Source of the DNA: Schistocephalus solidus
Taxonomy: Eukaryota; Platyhelminthes; Cestoda; Diphyllobothriidea; Diphyllobothriidae
Direction of reading: 5' to 3'
Length of the DNA: 64,000 nucleotides
Assembly: GCA_017591395.1 (NCBI GenBank)
Contig: WEDG01002894.1
Coordinates: forward strand, 186,001-250,000
The notes under the pieces: model-generated
Database searches by the model: none
What the model saw: the letters and a program-made list of their open reading frames with translations, nothing else
Told to the model about the DNA's origin: nothing
Shown: positions 34,478-46,592 of the stretch, in pieces
Layout: each line of letters begins with the position of its first letter
Numbering within the stretch: position 1 is the stretch's first letter
Program-made: the position numbers and the translations under genes

Positions 34478-37400
34478 TGTTACGGCTAAGATCATGCCTG
34501 ATCTAGCCAACCTCGATGATGTCACGTATTGTACCTCTCCATGCGTGACGATTTGTAGTAGCATATCAGGATAGCTCAACCTTTCTTTTTTTCAACACCG
34601 GATGCCGAATACCGAAGCGCCGCCTCCATGTCTCGCCAGGTTTTTGTTTACCTCCTATTCGACGCCTCCAAGTGAGCAATGGCGCCATTTCGAGAGCAGT
34701 AGAACTCAGCTCGTGAGGCGGGCGATGGAAAATGGGCCCAAACTACCTCAGTCGTCTTTCTTGGATGGCCTAAGATATTCTGGCGATATTGTCGCAGCGA
34801 GTGCGGACTGCCTGGTTTGAGACTTAGGCGGTGTACTTCACTCGAAGGATGGTCCTCAGGTAACAATGGTCAAATACCTCAAGTATTTGCTCATCTTCTA
34901 CCCGCACAGCCCAGCTTTCACAACCGTAGAGGAGGACTGACCGGACGGATTCACGGTACACGCGGATCGGAGTAGCGACGGAGATGTCGCGTCGGGTCCA
35001 TAGGCACTTTATAAGGATCGAGAAAACCCAGCGAGCAGCATCCATTCCCGAGAAAATGTCGTCCTCACTCTGTCCATTCGCCCCGAGGTATTTGAAACTA
35101 TCTACTTCTTTAAGTTGACGACCACTAATCTCGACGGGTGCGTAGTCCTGGTCAGGGATGCAGCTCGAAAACAATTTGGTCCTCCCAGTGTTTATGGATA
35201 GGCCGACCGAAGTAGCGATCTCATTCACCCGTGACACCATAGACTGGATCACCAAAGCTTGAGGCTAGCAAGGCCATATTGTCAGCATAGTCTAGGTCAG
35301 TCAAGCGACGTTCGGGTGCAAATTCCACATCGTCAGAACCGTGTTGGGTCCTCCCGAGAATCCAGTCAATGGCGTAGTTTAATAAAATTAGCGACAGTAT
35401 GCAACTTCGTCGAACACTAGATCGGATATCGAACAGTTGGGAGAGATTTTTATGTACGAGGACTCGAGTGTTTTGGTAATTGTCATCTGAGCAGTTATCA
35501 CTTTAAATATAAGCATGATATTACAAGGAAAGTTTTTGGGCTACCCTCAATGCCCTCTAACATGCTCGGTAAAACTAATGGACCATCCTATAGTTACCTC
35601 CATAGTGTACATTTTTCGCATGATTTCCCCAGCCTTTGTCAAGTTTTTGGCCTAGCAAGGCTTTCAACTTCATGAGTTGCTGATGCACGGCACATATGCA
35701 TGTTTTAGTGTATTCTCTCTGTAGTTTAACGAAGGTTCTGTTCGTTCAGTCTTTAGTAGATTGCAAAGACCTGTTAAAGCTTGCGTTTTATATATATCAA
35801 CATAGTGTTTTCTGCCGTTTTCCATTTAGTCATAAAGATCCTTGAAAACCTTACTTCAAAGTATCGTTATCTTTTTAATTTTATAGTATTCCATCCAGCG
35901 CGTTTCTCTACTGAGGTCAGGTTTCATATGACCTAGGTCCAAATTAGTCAGTCCTATTTATGCACCGCTTCGAATCATGAAGCTACTCATTTGTAACTCT
36001 TTACTTCTTTTGCTGCGTCCTCTTCCAGGGGAACCTTACACACCTCTGAACATCTTCTCTCTCATCCGCATACTAACGGCATCCTCAAATGCCGCTAACG
36101 GCTTGTCCCTTAAACTCTGCCCACCAGGGTGCCAGAGTGTCGACACAAGGCTTGTAGATTTCAGCAGGTATACCGTCCCCTCTAGGTGACTTGTTGTTAC
36201 GAAACTTTTGTATGGCATCAGTGACTTCTTAAAAAGGGGATCGTATGACACTGCATAGGTAGGACTGGGAGGAGACTCCGCTGCAGTTCGGATAGAGGGG
36301 GTGCTGGGTTCGGTTGCAAAGTTGAGAATGTGCTGTAAGTTGTTAGCAACAAAGCCGCCATTCAACTCACGAACAGAGTTTCTCAGTCTTGCGGGCTTAC
36401 CAATAACTAAATTTGGTAGAGTTTAAGTACCAGCAACGTTTGAGGCCTGCTCTATGGAGGCCGCTATTACAGCTCAATATTTCTTACTGTCTGCTAGCCG
36501 ATTTTGCTGTCATCTGTCAGGGATGACGAGCGACTTTCTTACAGGACCTGGCTCTAGCCGTCTGAGTAGACAACTGCCGGGTTCTTCCGCTGATCCTGTC
36601 ACTGATGTGTCGTTGGGTATATCCAAGAATTTTCTCAGTTGCCCCAGACTGATGTTTTCAGTGATGATCAGTCGCTTCTGCCTTCTCCGCCTGCTCGGGT
36701 TGTAAACCAGGACCGGATTACCCTGCTTCGGGCCTCGGTAGTGTTAGGCTGTCGGATTTTAGCGACATCGGGGCGTCTAGCATGTGACATTTTGGATGCC
36801 GATGAAAGGTGAAGTTTAAAGTGTGTACGTACGAGAACTCGGTCAGACCCATGGACGTTACCAGTATCGGCACCACGCAGTGATCTGCTATCATGAACCT
36901 AACTGTGGTACCTTGAACTGACTAGAATGTAGTCGATCTCACTGGTTGTAAGACCATCGTTGGAATACCAGGTCAGCAGATTTTTGTCGCAATGATGGAA
37001 GCACGTGTTGGTGACAAGCAGTCGGTTCTGGTCAGCAAAGTTCAGCAATCTCTCATCATTTTACACCCAAAACCAAGCATAAAACGGCCATTGAGATGAC
37101 TGTTTATGATCACTACGTCAAGTTCGGCCATTCCAGTCTCCGCTAACAATAAGCAGATCGTGGCGAGAAAGTCTTACAACTAACGCTTGCAGCTGCGAGT
37201 AACACGTCTCTTGGTCGTGGTGTTCGGGAGCGGAAGTTGGTGCGTACACAGAGACAATAGAGATGTTTGTAAAGTGACGCTTCAGTCACACGTAGGTCAT
37301 CCGTTCATTGATTGGTCGCCAAGCAAGTAGTGCATGGTTCACTTGTTGCGAGATGGTGATCGCCACACAATGTCTATCAGAGGAGCTGTGTTGGCCACTG

Positions 37401-38080
37401 TGGTGCAGGGTGAAGTTTGAGGTGGCTCCTGATATCTTTATTTCCCGAGCACCTAAGTCAGGAATTGGGACTTAGACAGGCAACAGACATCTACGCTGTA
37501 CTGATAAAGGCTGCGCGCCGTCAGGCTTTGAGTACCAGGATCCAGGAGCGTTCGCAGATTCCAGCATCCAATACCAAGTGTCAGATTCCGATTGAGTAGT
37601 CCAGCTCGCATACTATTTGCCCGCATCACTGGCCTAGGGGTGGTGAGCGTTTCGGTTCCCACGAACGTCTTAGCATGGATCGTAGTACTGTAATCGGGCA
37701 TATTTACATGAGGTTTCTTGGGAATTATGAGTACGGGCGGATCCCCAACAGCCTCTCGGACTATTTGTTCGAGGTTGTCTCCCCTAACGCTTTGGCTCAA
37801 GAACCTACCCACAAGGCAGCGGGGTAAGCGAACTTATTCAATAGGGGTTCACGGTCGCCGTTACCGGCATTTGCGGCTTTTTATAAGGCTTTTCACATGC
37901 CAGACCTCAGTCTGCCACATCGTGGTATCACGGTTGCTGTTGGTCTGCGACTGCTTATTCGTCAGACTCCAGTCTGCTTATTTCGCAGCTGGTTTTCACT
38001 GAAGGCCGTTCCACTATCTGCCACCTGTGAACGCACCAGGTAGCCAGCAGCTAGGCTAACGCGCAACCCATCTTCCCAGC
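34478..38080 (-). mobile_element. Degraded LINE (family A), endonuclease to C-terminal region
   Basis: On the minus strand: a 5' leader (38080-37830); the endonuclease start (CWNLRTLLDP, VDVCCLSKSQ; 37600-37453); decayed endonuclease sequence to about 36430; the segment preceding the reverse transcriptase and its start (MNGGFVANN, 36365-36090); unrelated AT-rich sequence at about 36090-35475; then the late reverse transcriptase part (35470-35255). It closes with the C-terminal region GLSINTGRTKLF, FKYLGANGQSEDD, LLYGCESWAV and GHPRKTTEV (35255-34650). Similarity to the copy at 8.7-10.5 kb ends abruptly at 34478. Multiple stops are present. Its 5' end lies about 390 bp upstream of the receptor gene, in the opposite orientation. 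Confidence 0.82.
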
Positions 38081-38472
38081 CCTTACAGAATGAACATATC
38101 TGGGTTTCTAATGAAGTACTTGGAATTTTCCAAATCTGAAAAGGCCTGGTGTTTGCACTCCTGGTGACTCATGAAGTGGGTTGATTACCTTCCTTCCCCT
38201 AACTATCAACGTGTTGGATTATTAGAACTGGTCTTCGATCTGTTTTCGCGTGTCGTTGCATGCCAGGACGAGTAAAAATCCTGTCTATATTTTTTGCTGA
38301 AGTGGTGATATTTTCATTTTTGACTTGTTCCTCTTTACAAGCCCCTATACTGCCTATACTTCGATTTCTCTGTAGCCAATGGGTTCTGAGTAAGACTGTT
38401 GCCCTCGAAACAGACCGTTGAACGATGTCGACGGCCATCAGTCCTCGAATTGCACCACGCATATCACTGAGT

Positions 38473-38792
38473 ATGCGCGACCTGCACTGCCTTCTTATGC
38501 TTCTAGCCTGTTGCCTAGGAGCGGAGGCTACGGAGTGTTTAAAGATGCTTTGCCACCAAACAAACACTTCCGATTGTCATCCCTGCGTGGGCCTGAACTC
38601 AGAGCAGCTATCTCGATGGCGCCGTTATCTTGATGCAATTCTGAGTGACTGGAGGGATACCTCACACATGCCTTCCTACTACGAAGAAATCCGTAATCAA
38701 CCGCTATGCTGTACCCTGCAGGAAAATGGCACCTGTCATCTCAGTCTCATCTACGAGCCGAAGGTTGATCCCACGCGGCTATATGATCTTAA
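38473..38792 (+). CDS. TGFBR1: TGF-beta/activin type I receptor, exon 1 (signal peptide and ectodomain)
   Basis: This exon encodes the secretory signal and most of the ligand-binding ectodomain of a type I receptor serine/threonine kinase. The Met at 38473 starts a clean signal peptide (MRDLHCLLMLLACCLGAEA). An in-frame Met at 38425 would add 16 residues without signal character. Cysteines follow at spacings that suit the three-finger receptor fold (TECLKMLCHQ, DCHPC, CCTLQ, TCHL). Potential N-glycosylation sites are NTS and NGT. The exon ends AA|GTAAGT at 38792, phase 2, and joins exon 2 to make DLK-CMDG. Classification rests on exons 2-4. Confidence 0.85.
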
Positions 38793-38832
38793 GTAAGTTG
38801 CTCTTCCCCTGACTCATCCTCCTTCCCTCTAG
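38793..38832 (+). other. 40-bp intron 1 of the receptor gene
   Basis: The donor GTAAGT starts at 38793, and the pyrimidine-rich acceptor ending CCCTCTAG ends at 38832. Removing these 40 bases restores a continuous Cys-rich frame. Very small introns are common in flatworm genes and contrast with the next two introns of about 7 and 8 kb. Confidence 0.85.
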
Positions 38833-39053
38833 ATGTATGGACGGCAATGATATGTGGACCCAATTTCGATGTATCTCCGGTCACAACACCCGCTGTTGTA
38901 AAGGTAATTTCTGCAACATGCCAACGGATAAGGAGGTCGATGCTGTAACCCGGGAAACACCTCAACGGTTGCACATGATTGTGGTTGGTGCCATTCTGGC
39001 GCTTGTCCTTCTGCTACTTCTCATTGGAATTTTACTTTTCTCTCGCTACAAAC
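38833..39053 (+). CDS. TGFBR1: TGF-beta/activin type I receptor, exon 2 (end of ectodomain and transmembrane helix)
   Basis: It completes the ectodomain with the family box RCCKGNFCN, in which two adjacent cysteines and the Cys-Asn pair end the three-finger fold. A linker follows and then one transmembrane helix (about 20 residues, MIVVGAILALVLLLLLIGIL), with basic residues SRYKR on the cytoplasmic side. The donor is AAAC|GTGAGT at 39053, leaving one base of an Arg codon. That phase matches exon 3, which starts with GT. A second GTGAGT nine bases downstream (at 39063) is an alternative donor in the same phase and would add three residues. Confidence 0.88.
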
Positions 39054-40977
39054 GTGAGTCTGGTGAGTTTTAATCATTATCACACACACCCTGCGGTATC
39101 GCACTCATCCGCAGCCATTAAGATTTTCTTAGTTGGGTAAAAGGCGTTGTCTTGTCAGTGCACATTTCCCTTCCTGCTCTACATGCCTCCTAGGTTTCGG
39201 AGTGAAATACACAACTGGACTCTCCGCATTTCCTAGGGCCAGTCATAAGGACCTATCGGCGTTTGTCAATCTGTGCCCCACTACGACTTCCTAGGTTTTA
39301 CCTTACTAGACTTCCACTAGGGCATTTTTTGCGTCTTTTTCACCAGTTCGACGACAATATGAACTCAATTAAGCACGCACAGTCTCCTCGTGCAGTAAAG
39401 GCGCCAAAAACGTGCTGCCCTGAGGTATCTTTACAGCTGTTTGAGATCTAGTCATTTAGATGTATAAAATAGATATTGTTTCAATTTCAGTTTCCGATAT
39501 TCGACGCCCTCGATTCCTGAGGATGGGTGCTCGGAAACAGGTAGGACTAGAGCTACCAATAACTCTGGAGGTACGGGTTTTACTATCAGAACGCTCCTTT
39601 CGTGGTGTTAAGATACACTCGCAGTTGAATTAGAAAGCCTCATTGATCATTTATTGTTGTGCGCCGGTTGTGCTCCAGTTGCCCAACAGTTTACTCTTGC
39701 GTGAGGTGTAGTGATTAAACCCGAGTTTTCCATAGTTTTACTGGTTTCGGCTACCGCCAATGCTGATTTAGCCGATTTCAGAGTTCAAATAATCCATTTT
39801 GGGTGTTCATGAGGATTCACAGGAATACGATGTGGGCGAGGTACAGTCCCACTTTGTCTACGAGTGGAACTTTTATCCGCACGGGCACGGAAGTTTTGTG
39901 GAATAGCTGCCAACATTCGCCACGTGACCCATTTGCCAGATCGGCACACAGCCACAGCTGAAGATGTTAGGCTGCGTGGTCGGCGACCGCTTATTTATCA
40001 GACGCATGTGTGCTTATTTCGTAGCAAGCTTTCGACGAAGGCCGTTCAACCCTTCGCTACACTTTAATGCAACGGGTAGCCCGCACGTAGGCTTTTGGTC
40101 ACCCTGAATTTCGCACACTGACAGTAGCTTCGCGATTTCGAGCCTTCGATAATTCTAATTTGGATTTTTTGAAGCCTCAGCTTCTTCATCGCAACGCATT
40201 ACGATTCATGATTCAATTACCTGCAGTTTAGAATCTTTACGCATTACCGAACGTCCACACACACAAAAAGAAGCTGTGGTTAGGCTCAGTTTGCGGCATT
40301 CTTGCAGAGTGAGAGACATAATACTTGCGACGTAAAGACTGATGCATTTGAAGAACATCAATTTGCTTTATTACCAGTTTTTTCCTGGTTTAAGTTGGTG
40401 ATTTGACGTGGAAACTCCGTCATTCAGGCTATCCTACAACCCGTAACGCGGTAATTGGTATAATGAACTTCGTGCACTCGACGAAAAAAGGACTTGCATA
40501 TAAGTAAACCAAACATAACTTGCTAGATTTGGCCACAATTCCCTTGTAAGCATTCTAATTTACTGTACGCAACTTCAGGGAAATGTTGCATCGAGTTTAC
40601 GCTTGCGTACCGAACAGTATTTAGTGGGAACAAGACGCAATCAGCTTCACTACACCCTAAAATGGACATTAGTTCCTAAAAAACCTAGTAAAGTCCGTCT
40701 TTTGACGGAGTAAAATCGTTGACTGGTGGAAATTCCCCGTCATTTACGCCCCTCGGAGGCTCCATAGTTCTCCAATAAAGTTGTGTCTGGCCAAATGGAT
40801 TCCGCAGATTATAGCACTTAAATTTGCGCTGGCGGAAGAGCCATGGTGTTTATCAACTCATTTTCTTATGTTCGATCAAGACTAGGCGCCCGATGGCTCG
40901 CGGTTCAAACCTTGCGTAGCCAGCTTATTGCGCCAAGTCTGCCCGAAAGTGGTCTTTGCTGGCTAACAGACATTACT
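39054..40977 (+). other. First part of receptor intron 2
   Basis: Intronic sequence without recognised exons. Bases 39870-40100 resemble the 5' leader of the family A LINE at 37830-38080 (shared GCTTATTT, GAAGGCCGTTC and GGGTAGCC-like blocks), so an old LINE 5' fragment sits here. The rest shows nothing recognisable. Confidence 0.5.
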
Positions 40978-43900
40978 GTTCGACCGTCGATTACGACGAG
41001 GTCCACCGTATGCTCCACGAAAGGGTACTGCAGGGATGGTGACTTGCGCGTGAGTTAGTTTAAAGTGATAGTAGACTTGCTCAGCATCTTCCGCACTCTC
41101 TCCTCCTCCCCCACCTGAGCCCGGTGTCATGACAGAGTCAAGAAGACCAGAGATGGGAGAGGGCGCATGTGGGTGGCGCGGCATGAGCCGCCCCTGGGCG
41201 TACCACCACACCTGGCTTGGATCCCACTGAGTGGGAGTGCCATAAAGGCCACATTAAGAAGGAGTTATTGCAGCCTGACTCTCAGTCCACCAGTCAGCCA
41301 CTCCACCCAAAAGACACATTGGGCTGACCACGCGGTCCGAGTGTTCCCGTCAGTTGGCAACCTTCCAAGCCACGGCTTTTAGTGCACCGTGATAGTTTCA
41401 AGCGCGTCAGATTGTTTATAGTGAGGAATATGCGCTGAGCTGTTGACCTCACTCTCTCCCCCACCCCCACAATCAGCACACCGTCCGAGCCGGTCAGTTG
41501 TCTGATGTGGGAGTGGGCGCATTGGCTGACGGGTTGGCGTACCCGCCTTCGCGCGCCACAGCACGACCTGGCCCCCATAGCACACACACCAGGATTCACT
41601 AAATCAGGGGATATGGAGGAGCCATCGCCGTCTGACTCCCAGTCCACTGGTCAGCCACTCGACACTCAGAACACATAAACTGGACTGACGGTGTGGTCTG
41701 GTGTAAGCGTCAGATTGGCAGCCTTCCAAGCCATGGTTTCTAGAAAACCGTGATATTCTCATGTACGTGATGATGGTGAGGGTGTTGTCTATGTATTGGT
41801 GTAGGTAGTGTGCGCTGATGTGACTTAGCCTCCGGTGGTTTACTGCAAGTTTTCGTGGAGACGCATGTGTCATAATAGGCCCATGCTGTGTGTAAATGTG
41901 CGGATGCAGTGAGGGCAATGAAGGCGGGTGCGTCGACTGTATGTCGGAGCCCCAGGCAATTTTTTACCAGCCTCCGTGCGATGTATTTGTAGGTAACCGA
42001 CCAGGGCGATGCGTGATTTGAAGATGCGGGCGCAGTGTGGGCAGGAGAAATCGGTAGAGGCTGGGGGGATGCCATTCATGTTAGTGGGGGTTGCGGTAAG
42101 AATGGCAGGAGCGGAGGGTGCGCATGATTTATCGGTGTTGTCGGCGTTGTGGTGAATTCTGCTGTCATGGATGCGCATGTGACCGAATAGGCCCATGCGA
42201 TGAGTGAATGCGCGAGGACAGTGGAGACGACGATCTCTGCTGTGTGTTGGTGCTTCAGGCACTGGTTCACCAGTCTGTGTACGATGGATTCGCAAGTGAC
42301 CGACCAGGCCGATGCGTGAGGTGAATGTGCGGTCGCATTGAGGGCAGTTTAGGAGAGAGTCCGCATCGGTGATTGTGGTGGTGTTAGAGAAGGCGGTGTT
42401 GGTTGCGGTGGTAGGGGTAACCGGCGATGAGTATTGGGATGTGGTCTCTATGATGATGGAAGTAATGGAATTGATGCCAGGAGTGAGGGTGGGGGAGTCT
42501 GAAGGAGGGTTGGCAGAATTCGACGTATAAATTGGAATTGTCGGATTGTTGGTGCATTGCGTCCGAAGATGTCCAACCAGGCCGATTCGCGCGCGGAAGA
42601 TGCGTTGACAGCGCGGGCATGTTGGCAGGGCCTGGGCATCGACGATGGTGGTCCGGGGCGCTGGTGACTTTCCTGCCGCTCTTTTGACCTTAGCGGCGGC
42701 TATCCGGTTGGCCTCATAGATTGCTGAACCAGTCTTTACGGATCTTCCCCATGCCGGTCTATCCTGGGCGAGGTCTTCCCAGGTCGCCGGGTTGATTTGC
42801 AGTTGCTTCAGCGATTTCTTCAAAGTGTCCTTGTAGCGTCGTTTTTGACCTCCCTGTCGGCGAGCACCCGTAGCTACATCTCCGTAGAAAAGTCGTTTGG
42901 GTAAACGCTCGTCGTCCATTCTTACCAGGTGACCGCTCCATCGCAGTGGCACTTGCCTCAGCATGGCGTGGATGCTGAGGATTCCGGTCCGCTCCAGGAC
43001 TTCCGTGTGCGGGATCCTGTCTTGCCATCTCAGCTTCAGTATTCAGGTCACATAATGGCCACCACGCGCCATCCTTTGGAGCAACCTCGTCATCGATTCT
43101 CGTGTTGCGTGACAGCGTGCTTCCCAGATAAGCGAAGGTTTCTACATTTTTAGTCGAGCACCATTGACATTGATTCGGGATGCCTCTGATTATCACAGAG
43201 TTGCCGGTTCCCCTTCCGTGTGTAGAAATGGACTATGGTCGCGTCTTTGAAATCCTGAGGAACTTGTCCTTGGCGCCACATCTCCTGGAAGAGTGTTGTG
43301 AGTTCTGCCATCAGCCGGGGCCCACCGTGCTTGTAGACTTCCGGTGGGATTGCGTCGCATCCCGGTGCTTTACCGCTGGAAATCTGCTGCAAGGCCCGGA
43401 TGGTTTCTGGTAGGGAAGGCGACAGATCCAGGTCATTGTTCGTGTCCATTTGAAGGCGCTGGTCAATGGCAGCATCGGAGAGGGCTGATGAGTAATTAAG
43501 TACACTTCTGAAGTGCTCGGCCCAGCGCTTCAGAATTTGTGATTTCTCTGTCAGCAGTGTTGTACCGTCAGAGCTGAGCAGTGGTGCGGTCCCCTTGATA
43601 CACGGGCCGTAGATGGCCTTGATGGCTTTGAAAAAGTTTCATTTCATTGCGGTCCGCACACCCCTGGATTTCCTCAGCCTTTTGGATCATCCAGGCATCC
43701 TGCATCTCCCACAGCCGTTGCTGTACAAGGTGCCGGCATCTGAAGAAGGCTGCTTTGGTGGCGTCAGTCCGAAGGTCTATATAGACTTTGTGTATTTCAT
43801 TCTTCTCCGCGAGTAAGTTGCTGCTGTCGGCGTCATTGTCGTCAAACCAGTCCTGGTGTTGACGGCGTGCGCGTCCGAGGACTTCGAGGGCGGTGGACTG

Positions 43901-45245
43901 GATGACATTTCGCAGTTGACATCATCGTGTCTCCACGGTAGCATTATCAGCTGGAGCATGCAGGTCCTCCAGTTTCTCGGTTATTTGGTTGCTGAAATCA
44001 AAACAGTGAGCAGGCAAATTTAACAAAGTAGTATTTAACTTACCTGGTTGCCTCTTACCTTGGGGCCTTCGTCGCGGTTGCAGTTGGAGCCTCATCTGGG
44101 AGATGACGAGGCGGTGATCTGTCCAACCATCGGAATCGCGGATCGCCTTGGTTACCATCACGTCCTGTTGATCTCGCCTCCGGACGCGAACATAGTCCAG
44201 CAGATGCCAGCGCCGCGACCGAGGGTGCATGCACGTGGCCTTCTCCTGCGTCGGAAGGCGGAAGGTGTTGGTCAGCAGGAGACGGTGTTCCGCACACGTG
44301 CACAGAAGAAGGAGACCGTTATCGTTACAGCTACCGAGACCGTGGGGACCCAGCACTCCCTGCCAGGCAGCGTGTTCCGTCCCGACGCGGGCGTTGAAGT
44401 CACCAAGGACAATTAACTTGTTCACCTTAGACATAGTCGCCAGCAGGGCGTGCAGGTTCTCGTAGAATTTGTCCTTCGCCACATCAGAGCTCGTCATTGA
44501 AGGAGCGTAGGCGCTGATGATAGTGGCGAACTGGTCTCCCCGAAGAGGCAGGCAGAGGCTCATCAGGCGATCATTGATACCCTGTGGCAGACAGGGCAAA
44601 CGTCCAACGAACACCGGATGGCAAAGTCGACACCAGCGTCGCATCGCTCTGCCTTTGGCCGGCCGCTCCCGAAGAAGGTGTAGCCGGCACCCACCTCCAG
44701 CTGACCCTGCTCAGAGAATCGGGTCTCGCTGAGAGCAGCAATGTCCACCCTGTAGCGCGCCAGTTCCCAAGCGACTAGCGCCGTCCTCCGTTCCGGCCGA
44801 TTGCTCCTAGGATTGTCTAAAAGGGAACGAACATTCCAGGCTTCTAGTGTGAGTGGACTCACCCGAGCAGCCTGGAGAGTATGGCCCTGGAGATGGTGAC
44901 GGGGGTATTGTTGTTTGTTTGAGTTTTACGACCGCGTATTTTACGATCTGCGAGCCGCGGCTGGCTGCAGAAGACGTGGTAACCAGCATTTGTTTAGGGA
45001 ACGTTTTCTAGCCCCTTCCTACGCGAGAAGGCAATCAGTGCTGTCCTTAAATAGGGCTGCTCGGACATCCCAGACGGCTGCCGAACTTCACTATGGGTCA
45101 CGGTTTTGTTTAGTGGGATAACGACCCGAGTTAGCCTGGGCTGCCTACGGGGTTGGTGTCGCCCCCACCGTAGGCCTTTGAGAGGGGGGAGGTGGGAAGT
45201 TCGGGAGTCAGACATACCGGGTGTGGAGGCACACACAACACCGGA
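40978..45245 (-). mobile_element. Near full-length zinc-finger LINE in receptor intron 2
   Basis: This is the most complete copy, antisense to the host gene. On the minus strand the 5'UTR is at 45245-44863. The endonuclease starts WNVRSLLDNPRSN with [11 protein letters not shown] (44862-44610) and, after a frameshift, has [25 protein letters not shown] and [10 protein letters not shown] (44580-44060). The reverse transcriptase start (ISSGKAPGCDAIPPEVYKHG) is at about 43400-43330. The central reverse transcriptase, including its catalytic box, is deleted. NVETFAYLGSTLS (about 43145) leads into LRWSGHLVRMDDERLPKRLF (about 42945-42885). The zinc-finger region is at 42630-41870 and the 3'UTR at 41869-40978. 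Finger 3 has lost one Cys pair (LHCPRAFTH). The frame ends inside the last finger. It is not intact. Confidence 0.92.
41870..42964 (-). pseudogene. LINE C-terminal zinc-finger region (364 codons open)
   Basis: It opens with the segment that follows the reverse transcriptase (RWSGHLVRMDDERLPKRLF) and a basic stretch of about 100 residues (KRAAGKSPAPR). A C2HC finger CPRCQRIFRARIGLVGHLRT follows, with Cys as the final ligand. Next are a Ser/Thr/Pro-rich linker and C2H2 fingers CPQCDRTF...HLRIH, a damaged finger, CPHCARIF...YLQIH and CPHCIRTF...GLL. The repeating GLVGHLRIH helix is shared by all fingers. Fingers at the C-terminus of a LINE polyprotein are uncommon. They could guide binding to the target DNA or to the element's own RNA, but that is inference. 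Confidence 0.88.
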
Positions 45246-45265
45246 GACACACACACATACACACA
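45230..45265. repeat. Short (CA)n microsatellite
   Basis: An interrupted (AC)n tract lies at the extreme 5' end of the LINE copy, within receptor intron 2. Confidence 0.8.
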
Positions 45266-45974
45266 GGACTCGAAAAAAATCTCTCAATATTCGCTTATGC
45301 ATATGTATTGCACTCGTCCCGTTTATGACTATAGCCCCTAACGTCCATTTACCTTGTGTTCTTGTACGCTCAAACGCACCTGCTTGTGCGTTCGCTTTGA
45401 TGCCTCAAGTTATGTGCTACGTTGTGTTCTTTGCTAGCTCTTTCTTTCAACCCTCTTAACTTTTAACGGATGTTTTTTACGCTTATGTTGCCATCAACAT
45501 ATGGGGTCAAATGCTGGTCGGCCCTCACAAACCGTCTTCTTCCTACTATCTAAGCCCTCAATCGTTTTTTTATATCTCCTGAGTCATCATTGCTGCTACC
45601 TTCATCGGCAGTTTTAGTTGCCCAGTTTTATTCGCCTTACATCTCAGGTACACCTCTCCCGCCAGTCTATTCCCTATTCGTGTTTTCACTTTTGTGTTTT
45701 TTACGCCTATCAGCCAAAATTACCCGGCTGTAAAGTCAGTAATGCCAACCGGTTGGTTATTATGTTCTCAGTAACCCATCCATTCCCCTGCGTGCTCAGC
45801 TATATACTTTTATATCACCGATTGTATATTTTTGCGGCTTTTCGACACATTTTTTCCTCTTCTACAAAGCGGTCCCTTCGATGTTCTATCGGTTTATCGG
45901 GACAGGGAAAGTCGGCACCGGCGCGATTCTTCAATCGCTTATTAACAGGTTTTTCCCAATTTTGTCCTACACAG
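45246..45974 (+). other. End of receptor intron 2 with acceptor
   Basis: Pyrimidine-rich intronic sequence ending TTTTGTCCTACACAG at 45974, a good 3' splice site in the right phase for exon 3. No other exon is recognised in it. Confidence 0.6.
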
Positions 45975-46592
45975 GTCACTCAAAAGCAAAGCGCAACTCG
46001 CAGAACTCTCCCTCGGACACGTGTGCTTGGATATCGAACGCCAATGGTCTAGGTTCCGCTGGTGATCCTCTAATCACAAAGAACACTGTCCCTTCCATCG
46101 TAGCCGGTTTTGGCAATCAGCGTGGTGTCTACGTCAGCGGCCCACCTTCAATGATAACCTCGCTGGGCAGCGGTAGTGCTACCACTAACCTACCTAACCC
46201 CTCCTTTCATCCCAACCCCAGCTTTACTATCTCCGTGCCAAAGACGTCCGAGATAATTACTGGCGGCGGAAACACCACAGCAACGGCGACGAACTCCTAC
46301 GCACCCGTCTCCGGCTCTGCAGCCATAATGAGCAGTCAACTGATGGGTAGTGCTGGTGGAGTTGTTGGTATGCTGACCCAACAGGAAATCTCCCTACGTG
46401 CTTTGCTCGACGCCACTGGTAGTGGTTCCGGCTCTGGCCTGCCGTTACTCGTCCAGCGAACCGTAGCTCGACAAGTCCAACTAGAGGAGCGCATTGGCGA
46501 GGGTCGCTACGGCGAGGTTTGGAGGGGCACTTGGCAGTGTGACCAGGTGGCAGCTAAAATCTTCTCCAGTCGAGACGAAACTCTTGGGCCAG
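45975..46592 (+). CDS. TGFBR1: TGF-beta/activin type I receptor, exon 3 (juxtamembrane, GS box, start of kinase)
   Basis: The exon begins with a cytoplasmic linker of about 145 residues, rich in Ser, Thr, Gly and Asn, much longer than the few tens of residues in vertebrate type I receptors. The GS box ([20 protein letters not shown], from about 46418) follows; type II receptors phosphorylate it to switch on the kinase. The kinase glycine loop is [12 protein letters not shown], and the ATP-binding lysine lies in [10 protein letters not shown]. The exon ends AG|GTTAGA at 46592. Near 46580 one base appears to be missing: the expected Ser-Trp codons (TCTTGG) are out of frame by one, and as written the frame runs into a stop after the donor. 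Restoring the phase makes the exon join exon 4 in frame at an Arg codon. This could be a sequence error or a real lesion. Confidence 0.9.
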
